This document shows, piece by piece, positions 32,679 through 43,935 of a stretch of 64,000 nucleotides of DNA (its first letter is position 1; every line of letters starts with the position of its first letter). The notes under the pieces were generated by a model. The model ran no database searches and was not told the DNA's origin. It saw only the letters and a program-made list of their open reading frames with translations. Made by a program: the position numbers and the translations under genes. Source of the DNA: Odiellus spinosus (Eukaryota; Arthropoda; Arachnida; Opiliones; Phalangiidae); NCBI GenBank assembly GCA_963920705.1, contig OY987232.1, forward strand, positions 6,017,200 to 6,081,199. The letters run 5' to 3'.

Positions 32679-33778
32679 TTACATTAAATGATCAAAATGT
32701 CTTCCGTCGACATTGATACATTGCCGACAACGGAATTGCCAGTTTTCTCTTTCGCGAGTTAACATCTCGGGAGAAACGAGAGCAGCCGCTTTCTGAATTC
32801 GGTCTCGAAGGCTATCAAGTGTTGGTGGCTCAGTGGCGTACACAAGGCTTTGTACATACCCCCAAAAGAAAAAATCCACCGGCGTTAAATCTGGCGAACG
32901 AGCTGGCCAAGCGACTGGACCACCACGACCTATCCATTGGGGACCGAATTCCGCGTCTAGCCAATCCGAGAAACACGTGCAAAATGCGGTGGTGCACCAT
33001 CGTGCTGGTACCAGACTCGTCTTCGTTCTGCTAAGGGAAGATCGTCTAGGGCATCGGACACTACGGTGTTTAAGAGATCAACGTAACGATCTCCGTTTAG
33101 ATGTTCTTCGAGAAAAACAGGTCCAATTACCCGATCACCTAACAATCCACACCAAACGTTTATCCTCCAGTTTTCTTGGTGATGATTCGCCCTTAGCCAA
33201 TGGGGATTTTCCCTCGACCCGTAGTGCATGTTGTGGCGGTTAACTGTACCGTCCCTGTAAAACGTACACTCATCACTCGTAAGTACGTGGTTTAAAAAAT
33301 TTCCATCAACTTCAGTTTTGTCCAATACCCATCGGCAAAACTCTACGCGTGGTCCAAAGTCTTGTAGTTTAAGATGTTGGTGAAGATGAATTTTGTAGGG
33401 GTGAAATCCTACACCACGAAGAATTTTTAAGACCGTTGTATGAGAACAATTTAATTCCGCTCCGATTGCCCGTGAACTGGTGTGGGGGTTTTCTACGATA
33501 CGCCTTACTACTTCGTTTCGTCTGCACGCCCCGTGTCCACCTCCTTGTACAACTGGCGGATGATGTTGATGTCGCACTGGTGCATTACGTCGAATCACCG
33601 TGCCTCTTTCAAGAAATCGGGTTATTGCGTTTAAAATTACTTGATGCCCCGGATGTGGCCGGTTCGGAAACCTTTCTGCAAACGTCCTATGAGCTAACCT
33701 TGCGTTTCTCTGACACTCTCCGTAAATGAAAAACATTTCAAGGTAATCCTCAATACTGTACAAATCAATTTCAGCCAT
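32679..33778 (-). pseudogene. DD41D mariner-type transposase, left copy (frameshifted)
   Basis: Starts MAEIDLYSIEDYLEMFF with the DUF4817-like helix-turn-helix region, then a second HTH (SSRAIGAELNCSHTTVLKIL) and a DDE domain. The first Asp lies in TSDECTFY, the second in YQHDGAPPHFA and the third in WPARSPDLTPVDFF. One base is missing near 32956 (CGGATTGG where a codon needs one more G), which splits the frame. Allowing for it, 41 residues separate the last two Asp, giving DD41D, a known insect mariner subgroup. It is otherwise nearly full length (about 365 codons). Its right neighbour is the mirror copy. Confidence 0.8.
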
Positions 33779-34121
33779 GTTTTGCCAGATGTAAGCTAGA
33801 AAACGGACTGCTTTCTTCAATTAGAAACATGTAGCCTTTGTTTCGCATATACTGTCTTGGTTTTTTATTGTTTCAATAAATAAGAATTTTGTTGTGCATG
33901 ACGTAGACTGCAAAACAAAGATTAAATATTTCTCATTGAAGAAAGCAGTCCGTTTTTTGTTGTTTGATTATGACCTAGACTGTTTTGCAAAACCCGATTT
34001 CTTGAAAGAGGCACGGTGATTCGACAAAACAATAAAAAACCAAAACAGTAAATGCGAAACAAAGGCTACATGTTTCTAATTGAAGAAAGCAGTCCGTTTT
34101 CTAGCTTACATCTGGTAAAAC

Positions 34122-35075
34122 ATGGTTGAAATTGATTTGTACAGTTTTGAGGATTACCTTGAAATGTTTTTCATTTACGGAGAGTGTCAGATAAACGCAA
34201 GGTTAGCTGATAGGACGTTTGCAGAAAGGTTTCCGAACAGGCCACATCCGGGGCATCAAGTAATTTTAAACGCAATAACCCGATTTCTTGAAAGAGGCAC
34301 GGTGATTCGACGTAATGCACCAGTGCGACATCAACATCATCCGCCAGTTGTACAAGAAGGTGGACACGGGGCGTGCAGACGAAACGAAGTAGTAAGGCGT
34401 ATCGTAGAAAACCAATACACCGATGGGTATTGGACCAAATTGAAGTTGATGGAAATTTCCTAAACCACGTACTTACGAGTGATGAGTGTACGTTTTACCG
34501 GACGGTACAGTTAACCGCCACAACATGCACTACTGGTCGAGGGAAAATCCCCATTGGCTAAGGGCGAATCATCACCAAGAAAACTGGAGGATAAACGTTT
34601 GGTGTGGATTGTTAGGTGATCGGGTAATTGGACCTGTTTTTCTCGAAGAACATCTAAACGGAGATCGTTACGTTGATCTCTTAAACACCGTAGTGTCCGA
34701 TGCCCTAGACGATCTTCCCTTAGCAGAACGAAGACGAGTCTGGACCAGCACGATGGTGCACCACCGCATTTTGCACGTGTTTCTCGGGTTTGACTAGACG
34801 TGGAATTCGGTCCCCAATGGATAGGTCGTGGTGGTCCAGTCGCTTGGCCAGCTCGTTCGCCAGATTTAACGCCGGTGGATTTTTTCTTTTGGGGGTATGT
34901 ACAAAGCCTTGTGTACGCCACTGAGCCACCAACACTTGATAGCCTTCGAGACCGAATTCAGAAAGCGGCTGCTCTCGTTTCTCCCGAGATGTTAACTCGC
35001 GAAAGAGAAAACTGGCAATTCCGTTGTCGGCAATGTGTCAATGTCGACGGAAGACATTTTGAACATTTAATGTAA
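34122..35075 (+). pseudogene. DD41D mariner-type transposase, right copy (internal deletion)
   Basis: Same protein as the left copy, beginning MVEIDLYSFEDYLEMFF. About 140-150 bp are lost after RRIVEN (near 34408), removing the second HTH and shifting the frame. A second break lies at the same place as in the left copy (near 34785, GGTTTGACTAGACG). The shared breakpoint region suggests the copies were duplicated when already damaged, or converted each other. Not functional. Confidence 0.8.
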
Positions 35076-35382
35076 TGCTTTGTTATTAAATTTGAAGAGT
35101 TTAATGTTTAAATTTGGAAATGTTTGATTAACTTCAATTTGGGCTATTTGGTTTCCGCAAGTGACATCTTTTCTTTCTTAATTAAATAAAATTAAATCCG
35201 TCATTGATTTCACTTATGCATTTCATTTCTCTACATTAAAACTGAAACCTTTGATTATTAAGTGGAACTGAAGTGAACTGATCCCAATAACGCCTGTAAA
35301 TCCCTTAACATTTCACTGAATAACAACAATGCGTAAGGGGAAGTATCTCGACTGGACGCCGGCGAAGGTTTCCACCCTGTAT

Positions 35383-35540
35383 AAGGCGCTCGTTTATCAT
35401 TATAAACTAAGAAGCGACTGCTCTTCAATGAGCTGTAGTGGATATACGTTTACAGTAAAGTAGAAGCTAATAACTGTATATTCGAATTTTATTGGAGAAT
35501 CAAGCGCCGCGGTTGATGACGTCTTCTTCCGACGTCACAC
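35383..35540. other. Spacer, no gene
   Basis: Short AT-rich interval between the mariner palindrome and the hairpin repeats. Confidence 0.3.
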
Positions 35541-35700
35541 ACAGACAGAACCTCTTCGCGAACTAAAAGTTCAGTCGGAGAGGTAAGAAGACGAAAGTTT
35601 TTCCGATTCGATGACGTAACAGACAGAACCTCTCCGTGAACTAAAAGTTCACTCGGAGAGGTAAGAGGACGAAAGATTTTTCTATTCGATGACGTATTTC
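35541..35700 (+). repeat. Two tandem hairpin repeats with TGACGT boxes
   Basis: Two units of about 80 bp, each ACAGAACCTCT(T/C)CG...GAACTAAAAGTTC...CGGAGAGGT. Each stem ACCTCTYCG/CGGAGAGGT holds an inner stem GAACT-AAA-AGTTC. Units are separated by GATGACGTA. A third, diverged copy at 41791-41824 keeps the stem with paired changes (ACCTCCCC/GGGGAGGT). A hexamer-like GCCCACGCCTACGCCCACG follows at 35723. Confidence 0.65.
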
Positions 35701-35785
35701 GTCTTCTTGCACGACGCCAACGCCCACGCCTACGCCCACGCCGCAGTGAATACAGTACCTAGACCCCACTAGGGTTGGGTCTTGC

Positions 35786-35985
35786 TAAAAAGCGTGTAAC
35801 GTTTCATTTTCCATGTTATTTTATAACCAAACAAACCGCTAACAATGAATATTAAACATTTCTAATCGTAGAAATTTGAATAATATAATCAGAAAATAAC
35901 GCTTAAATTTTCAAATAAGTACAATAATTAAACACGAATATATCATTAAAGGGATAGTTCCACGATCTAGTAAAACCTTTAGTTC
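35786..35985 (+). repeat. Dispersed repeat (TATCATTAAAGGGATAGT family), copy 1
   Basis: AATTTGAATAATATAATCAG, AAATAAGT(A/C)CAATAA and ATATCATTAAAGGGATAGT recur in order at 37346-37530. Partial copies lie at 39380-39480 and 41826-41865. Non-coding. Confidence 0.6.
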
Positions 35986-36417
35986 AATGATAACTTTTAC
36001 CGGAACACGCGGAGGAATTATAAATAAATATATGTGTTCTCCTAGAAATCATCCACCTAGCTCACTTGACCTAATGATTTATTCAACCGTATCCTGTTCC
36101 TTCGAATAATAGTCAAATTTGTGGGTTTAAAATCATATTTTATTTTATGTGGGTTTAAAACCATAGTTTATTTAATGTAACTATAAATAACTTAGGCTTA
36201 AACATTTTGGGATACGTTTACTCTGGAAAGGTGTTAGTTTTTGATCAATTTGGTTGCATTAAAATTATCCAAACTAACCTTATTAATCCTAACATTACAC
36301 CAGCTAACTAGATGACTCGAATAGAGATATCTAAATTATTTTTTAAAGTATTTTTCGTATATATAGCTTGAATAACAATTTATCTGATTCGGGTCAAACC
36401 CGTGTAGAGATAGTAAT
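35986..36417. other. No gene seen
   Basis: AT-rich spacer without recognised structure. Confidence 0.35.
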
Positions 36418-36600
36418 TTAAGCGGTAGTAAAGGGTTATTTAGTACGAAGAAAAACACGAGATGGCTCTGATTTTTCAGTTTTTCTGGGGGTTAGCACTA
36501 CTTGAGAGTTTTTTATTTCCGAGTCTACTGAACTCTCTCTTACCTCTTTCCCCAGTATCCCGCCTCTTGCCAGACGGTCATTTGTAAAAAGATCCCGGCC
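36418..36600 (+). repeat. piggyBac-like MITE, partial copy
   Basis: TTTAAGCGGTAGTAAAGGGT at 36417 begins the family end, followed by TTACCTCTTTCCCCAGTATC as in the 0.6 and 20.6 kb copies. Truncated after about 180 bp. Confidence 0.5.
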
Positions 36601-36711
36601 GATATTGTATTAAGTTCTGCATTGCTCACTTTCAACTTTTATTCGTACTGCAAATGTTGGAATATTTAAATTCTCCCATTTTCCATTGGGCCATTATGGT
36701 CTAATTAAGGA

Positions 36712-36957
36712 CATCGATTAAATATATTCGTTTCATCTTATGGCCAAGTGCATTGGTTAAATATTTTATTCATCTCTTCAAGCCAAGTACATCGATTAAA
36801 AATTTTTACATCTTATAATCTAGTGCATCGATTAAACATTTTCTTTACATCTTTTAGTATAGTGCATCGATTAAATATTTTCTTTACATCTTATGGTCAA
36901 GTGCATCGATTAACTATTTTCTTCACATCTTATGGTCAAGTGCATCGATTAAATATC
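36712..36957 (+). repeat. About 40 bp tandem repeat, six units
   Basis: CATCGATTAAATATTTTCTT...CATCTTATGGTCAAGTG units in a row. The open frame across it (HRLNIFFTSYGQV) is the repeat translated, not a gene. Confidence 0.8.
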
Positions 36958-37250
36958 TAGAGACGAGAGGTGCCATCCGCCAGACGGGGATAATTTGTTG
37001 AAAGACTCAGAATTCCTTGTCAATTATACGCAAAGCCAGCGCCATCTACCAAAATGGGTAATCGACCACAAATACATGTTTTTCAAGGCTCAAGAGATTT
37101 GAAATTCGCGCCTTCATCAAATATGTGCGGAACACGTCATATTTTAGCAAATTAGACCTCCATGAAAATTTAAAACCGACGTCACGCGCGTATGTTAGAA
37201 CAGCTTAAGTATATTTATCGCTTTCTATTCAATTTTGACGCGAAATCAAT
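36958..37250 (-). repeat. Inverted copy of 11040-11240 sequence
   Basis: GTGCCATCCGCC...GAAATTCGCGCC...TGTGCGGAACACGTCATATTTTAG matches the complement of 11060-11190 in the receptor gene's second intron. This marks that intron as containing a dispersed repeat. Confidence 0.55.
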
Positions 37251-37345
37251 TTGACAAAGTCCGAGTCTAGTCTGATTCCTTGTCTTGTTCAATAACTGGT
37301 TTAACTGTCTAGTCTCCCTTTCGTTAAAAAGAAAGGTTCACGATG

Positions 37346-37530
37346 GCGTGACACGTTCCATTTTCTATGTTATTTTATAATTATCCAAACACAGAAAAAA
37401 ATGAATATTAAACATTTCCAATCTTAGAAATTTGAATAATATAATCAGAATATAACGCATCAATTTTGAAATAAGTCCAATAAATAAACATAAATATATC
37501 ATTAAAGGGATAGTACCACGATTAGAGGTC
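37346..37530 (+). repeat. Dispersed repeat (TATCATTAAAGGGATAGT family), copy 2
   Basis: Collinear with 35786-35985 including TTAGAAATTTGAATAATATAATCAGAA and ATATCATTAAAGGGATAGTACC. Confidence 0.6.
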
Positions 37531-38980
37531 GGAGTTTGGATAAGATAATTTCTGTTTGTTTTATCTTTATTCATATTTGGAAATTACCCACGGGAAGTCT
37601 ATGATAAATGCAATGTAATCGCGAATAATTAACCGATTATTCGTGAAATATGCGTGATAGCACACTGTAATCCTCTTAAAACGAATCTGCCTAAAAACAG
37701 GCTGCATACGTTAAGTACGTGAGGGATAAATTCAAGGCTGTCATTCTTTGAACGCGAGACGGGGTCGGTTCATTAAAAGCTAGAAGATTTTCTAAGAACG
37801 AATTTTGAGACACTTACTTCTTTCTACGTTGTCTAGCTAGAAAATTCATTTAGTGCCCTATATCCCTACGGTTTTCAAATAACCGATTTTTTTTCTTCTG
37901 GATTGGACAAATAAAACCAAGGTCTATTTACAGTGGATACCTATCTTAACAGATAATGTTGAAAAATTAAACCCACTCTCACGGCTAAAGTAGGAACTAA
38001 CGAAAGCTCGCGCGTAGATGATGTGTATAAAGAATATGCAGATTTAATTAATTACGACTTTTACCTACGCTGTTTGCCTCTAGAGGACGCTTATGAATAA
38101 TTCCAGGTTTTGTTATTCATCCTTATTAAGAGATATTTTCATTGTAACAGTCCTAGATGAACTACGTCTAGGAATCGAATTAAAAAGTCTGTAACTCACC
38201 GATGTTAATTTCAAATTGTACTTTTCGTCTTATATCGGCATGATGATGAACGAAAGACTTTAGTAATCGAGGAACGCTGTAATGTTTTTACCCCTATATG
38301 ATCTTTAAAAATATAATATGGCTATTATTTCACTCAAGCTTCATAAGTAAAACAAAAATACACGATAGAAAATTGGGTTAGATCGAGGGTGGAGCTCACG
38401 CCCTTGCCATCAAACTCTTTCGACATAGCGAATTCAAGAGTGTCGGACACCTTGGGTTTCGCTGGGGACTAGGCTTTATTTTAACAGAAGTTTATAAATG
38501 TAATCACTGGATCAAAAGTGTTAAGGTAGAGTCGCGTATAGGGAAACTCGGAAATATCTAGAGATGTTGAACAAAATGGAAGTTCAGACCCCATGTTTCG
38601 TTCCGCTGCCCCTATATGTCAATCCATATTAGGGGTCGGATTACATTTGAATTTTCATTGGTTTCTATTTTATTCACGTATCCTTTATATAGAGCTAGAC
38701 TGGAAAAATCTAGAATATTCTAAAAAGTGCGAAGTGCAAATATTTACGCGTTTTAGACGCTCCACTTCTTGTCTTGTGACGCGATATGATTCCAAGCGGC
38801 GCTATATTTCGAGTACTGTTGGCCAAACGATACCGCTAAAACTAGAAATATATTTCTTATTTCTACTTGATACGTATTATTTGAAGGGGAAGCAGTACGA
38901 AGAAATATAATTGTCTTTTCTGGAATTCTAGGCTTCAATTTAAGCGAGACTCTATAGATTAATCCAACAACGAGTGACTT
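37531..38980. other. Intergenic, no gene supported
   Basis: Only short frames. The 105-codon frame at 38593-38910 has no recognised domain, splice support or paralogue. Confidence 0.4.
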
Positions 38981-39341
38981 TTTATCGATTCCTTATCGTT
39001 TAAATAGGCCTAATCCACACATAAAAGTTTGCAAAACAAATATTAAACTAGTAATAAATTTAAAACTTACAAGGAAAATAGGCTTAACGGGATTCTTGGA
39101 GATCCTGATTTCTTCGCGTATAAGATCTAGCGACCAATCGAACGTGATCGTAAGTCTCGTGGAGATCTCCAGTGAACGACGGCCCTTTGCTCATTGATCG
39201 CTAATCTACACGGGTGCAATGCAGGATCTCCATGTATCCCACTAAGCCTTTTATGATGGTAAGTTTTAAATCTATTCCTAGTTTAATATTTGTTCGTAAA
39301 TTGAAAATTAGGCATATTTTAAACGATAAAGAATCGATAAA
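38981..39341. mobile_element. MITE with about 85 bp terminal inverted repeats (TTATCGATT family, full copy)
   Basis: TTTATCGATTCCTTATCG at the left faces CGATAAAGAATCGATAAA at the right. Pairing continues inward through ACAAATATTAAACTAG and ATTTAAAACTTAC. The centre contains CGACCAATCGAACG, GAGATCTCC and GGATCTCCATG. Two eroded relatives are at 1760-1956 and 17395-17640. Non-coding, 361 bp. Confidence 0.75.
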
Positions 39342-39369
39342 CACACTTGTTTTTAGGCTGCATTCTCCC

Positions 39370-39574
39370 TTTAATTAATAATAAACATTTTCAATCTTAG
39401 AAATTTGCATAATGTAATCAGAAAACGACGCGTCAATTTTTAAATAAGTACAGTAATTAAACCCGAATATATCATTATATTCATATCGCGTCTAACGTTT
39501 CATTTCCAGTTTTATATTAGAATTAAACATAGCGCCAACAACGAAAATTTAACATTTTCAATCTTAACAAGTTG
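39370..39574 (+). repeat. Dispersed repeat fragments (ATCATTAAAGG family)
   Basis: AATAAACATTTTCAATCTTAG occurs at 39378, and a related AAATTTAACATTTTCAATCTTA at 39545, each followed by family-like sequence. The first is collinear with 35860-35950. Confidence 0.45.
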
Positions 39575-40330
39575 GGAAACCAAAATATAACATCCCCGAC
39601 TCCGATCTAAAATAAAAGATGAAAAGAAATGTAGAGTATTGGAAGAGCAGAAGAAACAGCGTGCATTTCAATCACACTTGTCTATTTTACGGAGTATAAG
39701 TATTTTCCCTTAAACTCAAGGATTCAGAGAATGCAAAAGAATGTCTTGCGTTACCCTTAATTATATGCGGCTGGTCGTAGACTTCTTAATATACACGCCA
39801 AATGAAATGTCCTGCGTTACCCATAATTATATGCGGCAGGGCGTAGATTTCTTAATAGACACACCAAATGGAATTTATTTTCTAAGTAAATATGTAAAAT
39901 ACATGTTCTTTTAATATAAATTAACACTTGAGCATAGGCTGTACTGTGCGATTATCTTTGAGATATTCCACTGATTTGATAAAGACGAAGAATTTAGTCT
40001 GGGATGGCAAGGAATGAAAACGACGAAGATATGGTAGCAAGTTCCTCTTGGACAAAACAAGGAATATTGTAGACTGAATGTTCCATTTACAACCCATTGT
40101 CGGTAGATGATTGGCAATTACTTCCGGTACAGTTTTCGTCTGAAATTATTGTTTTGACGTGCTAATAGAGGACGATTACTGATATTTGCATCATGCAAGT
40201 GCTCCCAGTCATTGGAAGAATCCAAGGATTGAGCTGGTCGAGAGGTTATTTTCCAAACTGGCTGACAAGACGTTAGCTTCCACTTATACGATAAAAAAAA
40301 AATATCTTAAAAGACTGAAAGTAGACTAAT
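39575..40330 (-). repeat. Inverted duplicate of 21985-22740
   Basis: The reverse complement aligns with 21985-22740 through the conserved peptide frames (NISNRPLLARQNNNFRRKL, IANHLPTMGCKWNI and KRNLLPYLRRF). A GGACATTTCATTTGG(C/T)G-type piece is duplicated here (39790 and 39860). It lacks the TTAGG-like tract of the other copy. Beyond 40330 the two diverge. Confidence 0.6.
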
Positions 40331-41239
40331 TTCCATACCGTTAGTACTTATATTTGAATAGCTCCTTTTATGTTTACAATTACGAGGCCGTATGAAGAAC
40401 TGCCGAGCTTTTACTGACTGTAGGTATCGCATATGTCGAGTCCGAAAACACTCACTGCTTGCACGTTTCAATGCTTCGCAGTCAGGCCGTCTCTTTCTGG
40501 TGATAAATGAAAGCCGTGTCGCTGCTCTGTTGAGTTCAAATGGTGATGACAATCTGCGCTGGTTGATTATCTTCCTTAAGTCATTATAGCTCTCATTCGT
40601 CTGGTCTGGCTTCGTCTCGTCTCCTGGTCTGTTAACGAAGTTCACTGTACACGGCTGCTTTTGATTATGAAAATAATCGGAAATGTTTCTTGGTTTTACA
40701 GTGGAGAAAACTGAAGCCTATTTTTTTTTCCAACATCACATGTCCATTTCTTCTTCAAATTTGTTGTTTTTTAAACACGGGAAACCTACTGTACTTTTGT
40801 TCAAGGAGAGTTTGCACGACTATCATTTTTCTTAAGAGGTTTAACATTTTGTATCAATCCGCCTCAGCTTTAAATCTTATGTCGTTTCTATCTGGATGCC
40901 CGTGTAAACGTGCCTTTATTTAGATTATTCAATTCACCCCAAGTTTGCAGCAAGCCTTAGCCTATACTGCCCGTTATACCTTTGCTTTTTGGACTAAATG
41001 ATATATGGAAAACAGCTTAGCGCGTGTTGCCAACTCAAGCTGGTATTAAACGGTCACATTTCATTAAATTTTTGGACAATTTCTTAAATATCTTCTAAAC
41101 TATCTCGAATTTTTAATTGATTTTTCAGCTTCGTTATTAATTATATTCAGTTTAACAATATTATTATATTAAATTAAAATTTAAATGCTTCAATTCACTA
41201 AAAGATATCGCGGCATAACGCCAAAATAGTTAGGGCATG
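40331..41239. other. No gene supported
   Basis: A 112-codon minus frame (40307-40645) runs into the duplicated segment but has no recognised domain. The rest is AT-rich. Confidence 0.35.
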
Positions 41240-41248
41240 GAAAAGGGG

Positions 41249-41256
41249 TATATATA
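41249..41256 (+). promoter_or_regulatory. TATA-box candidate
   Basis: TATATATA preceded by GGGG and followed about 25 bp later by TTCATCGAGCGAG. The following 500 bp are more GC-rich and have no long ORF. It might be the promoter of a retroelement LTR or a non-coding transcript. No matching second LTR was found in the window. Confidence 0.3.
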
Positions 41257-41489
41257 GCTTTCGCGAACCTTTATTCATCGAGCGAGTAACCGAGAAGAGT
41301 TGGGGAAAACCCCCTTCTCATCGTCTAGACGTTTATCGTAACCCTAGGCATTCGGTAACTGCTCCACAAAGACCCGTAGAGGGAGGAGATGAGTGGAGTG
41401 GAAGGTTGATGTGGACTATATTAGTGAGGGACGCCTCGCTAATATGGCCCGCTGAGATCGGACACTAGAGGTTGGACCTTGGTGTGATG

Positions 41490-41640
41490 ATGGTCGGAGG
41501 TGATTATAACAGTAGGAGACGTCCCATTGCGTATAATCGCCTTCAACTGTCCAGCTTCGAGGTTTGACCGTGGATGGTGGAATGCGATAATATACAATTG
41601 GAGACGTCCTGTTGTATATAATTGCACGACACCTGAAATT
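41490..41640 (+). repeat. Two diverged 85 bp tandem units
   Basis: ATTATAACAGTAGGAGACGTCCCATTGCG and ATAATATACAATTGGAGACGTCCTGTTG are two related units. They lie downstream of the TATA candidate. Confidence 0.45.
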
Positions 41641-41749
41641 CATTGGAGGTAATTCCCGTTAAACGGAATTGAACGATAAGCTGGCATGATTACGTCTCTA
41701 GACTTTTGGCTCCACGATGTAGGTCACGTGATTTCCGTTTACGCCGGAA

Positions 41750-41824
41750 GTGACAGACAGACACACACAGACAGACACGATCAGTGTAAAACCTCCCCCT
41801 GAACTAAAGTTCAGTCGGGGAGGT
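41750..41824 (+). repeat. ACAGACAC tract plus hairpin repeat, copy 3
   Basis: An (ACAGACAC)n tract leads into CAGTGTAAAACCTCCCC, then the hairpin CCTGAACT-AA-AGTTCAG with outer stem ACCTCCCC/GGGGAGGT. The complement of CACTGTAAAACCTCCCC also lies at 44575-44591, next to a gypsy fragment with the same ACAGACAC tract, so this may be a retroelement edge. Confidence 0.5.
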
Positions 41825-41937
41825 AAAAATTTGAATAATGTAACCAGAAAACGACGCCTCAATGTTTAAAAAGCGTTATCATTCGATTAAAAGTTTAAAT
41901 ATCTCTCTAATGATATATTTATGTTAAATTTTTACTT

Positions 41938-42072
41938 CTGTTCCATTGCGCCGAGTCCGATACGACCGAACGCATTCTCATTCGACCGAAAACTCCGCAC
42001 TTTGGCGGACTGTCCCATTGAACCGACAAAATCCGCACTTATCCGGATTTAATATTCGGTCCAATGGGACAT
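41938..42072. repeat. TCGAATG-type motif array (element D end)
   Basis: CATTGCGCCGAGTCCGATACG, CATTCGACCGAAAACTCCGC and TCGGTCCAATGGGAC units resemble the ends of fold-back element C. No partner arm was found, so only an end or a remnant. Confidence 0.4.
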
Positions 42073-43865
42073 GATCTTTACTTAAATATACCCGATGAAA
42101 ATTAAATTATAAATTTCCGGTAACGCAAAGATTTAATCTTTACAAGCAAAAGATCGGATTGACTTATAATAATTTAATAATCAAGTAAAATGAGCACTAA
42201 GCCCAAATATTTGGTTAAATATTAAGCAAAATGTAATGTTTAGAATAACAAAACCTTTTTAAATCACAGAAATTTAACTTTAAAAGGAAATTGCCTTATA
42301 TTCATTGCGTGAAAATGATTCGGCTGCAATTTTTGAGTATTTGCTTTTTATAATTCTTAAAAGTGATACTAGCCTCTGGAAACAAAATATTTTTAATCAG
42401 TTTAGACTTTAAGACATAACTAATAATATCAAAACTCGCTATAATCTTACAAGTTCTTTGTGGTTAATAATTATATTTAAGAATTAAGGCCCGAAGATAT
42501 TTTTTTGTTCAGACTAATCAATTGCTGATTCAGAGGAAAATTCTAGCTAACCGAAAGAGATGTCTTTTAGAAATCTTGTTAAATGTTTGTTCTCGCGATA
42601 ATTTTATTCGACATTTTAAGGGCATCAGCAATTAACTCTTCTCGAGAAATCTAGCATTGTAAAATTTCATCAAAATGGATTAAGGCTTAGCGAGTTTAGT
42701 TCGAGACTAATAATTAACTGTAAATTACCTCAAAAAATGTGAGATTTGATATTTTTTACGCATATTAAAACAGTCCAAATCGTTCAAAAATAACTTTTTA
42801 TAATTCTCTTCAAACATAATTAACATTCGAATTGCAAGATTAAATTTGTTTAACTGTTGAGATTTATAATATGAAAATATACTTTGTAGTAAAACTTATG
42901 ACTAGATGACAGAGATGAGGCATGCCAATGTTGGATTCGGAGAATCCAGTATTGGCATGCAGGTCACCCCTCCCCCTTTCTTCTTCCCCCTAAAATCCAT
43001 CATTGCCATGCAGACCCCCCTCCCCATCTCCCATAAAGCCGTATATCGCCGTCACATTTTTACCCCCTTTTTGCGCCCCCTAGCCCAAACGTTTGCGATT
43101 GACGCCACTGTACATTTTATAGCCTGATGGGTCGCTATATTGATTTGGGAACGTACGGAGTGGCCAAAAAATTGGTTCGCTTACACTTTCGCATCACTGG
43201 TATGCAGGGCCCTCCCACCTCTTATCCAACCCTTGAGATGACTTCTGAATCCTCTCCCTACCCCCCTTAAAATCTGCCAACAGGGAGCAATTTTAACGCC
43301 CCCATCCCTGCCCCCCTTAGAATCTGCCACCGGGTAGCAGTCCGATACCCTCGTATCTCTCCTTCCGTACTTCTACTGTGTCTCGTTAGACTTCACCAAC
43401 CCCCGTAGGTCTCCTTCCCTACTAAAAAAAGATAGGCTTAACGTAGGCTTCAACTAGTAAATAAAGTCACCGTTTTTTAAAGACAAAGTGTGAAATGGGA
43501 TAAAATTGTGCCGATCTAAAAGACGGGCTTAAAAGAGGTGTAGGTTTCAAAAAGTAAATAACCAGTTTCAAAAAACATTTTTTTTTTGACAAACGCTATA
43601 CATTTTAGTTCCTGTTACCATTAACACAAAGAAAATATAGATTAATTAACTTAAATATAATCTAACCAGATAATTCCAGATCATTTTTCCAGTATTAAGA
43701 TTTAACAAGATGGTCAAGCCCATAGGAATAGCTAGACCCATGACATTGTAAAAGAGGCTGAAAAGAATGATGCTTTAGCAGGGGCTTGTTATGCATGCAT
43801 AAACATCTTTGAACAATTTGAATGGCGTTTCGAGATTCCTTTAAACACGAAGTTGCGTAAAATTT
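42073..43865. other. Intergenic; C-rich stretch, no gene supported
   Basis: 42960-43420 is rich in CCCC(T/C)CCC runs. TATTGGCATGC repeats inverted at 42920 and 42951. No domain in any frame. Confidence 0.4.
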
Positions 43866-43926
43866 TCAAATCGTGTTTTTCAAATCGTGTTTTTCAAATC
43901 GTGTTTTTCAAATCGTGTTTTTCAAC
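43866..43926. repeat. 15 bp minisatellite TTTTTCAAATCGTGT
   Basis: Four units of TCAAATCGTGTTTTT. The complement of the same unit forms the longer array at 54848-55003. Confidence 0.8.
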
Positions 43927-43935
43927 TTGGCTACC

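Larger units (their letters stand above)
32385..35379. mobile_element. Head-to-head mariner palindrome flanked by TA
   Basis: Two copies of one Tc1/mariner-type element face away from each other's 3' ends. The outer termini are CAGGGTGGAAACCTTCGCC at 32385 and its complement at 35379, each next to TA (32383-32384 and 35380-35381), the usual mariner target. The inner 5' ends show no such terminus. The copies are joined near 33880-34080 by sequence that repeats GAAGAAAGCAGTCCGTTTT and a stray transposase fragment (CCCGATTTCTTGAAAGAGGC at 33992). The unit thus has one pair of ends only, the same end twice. Confidence 0.85.

Noticed and set aside
36748..36960. 70-codon frame with HRLNIFFTS repeats
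   Set aside because: Translation of the 40 bp tandem repeat, without other support.
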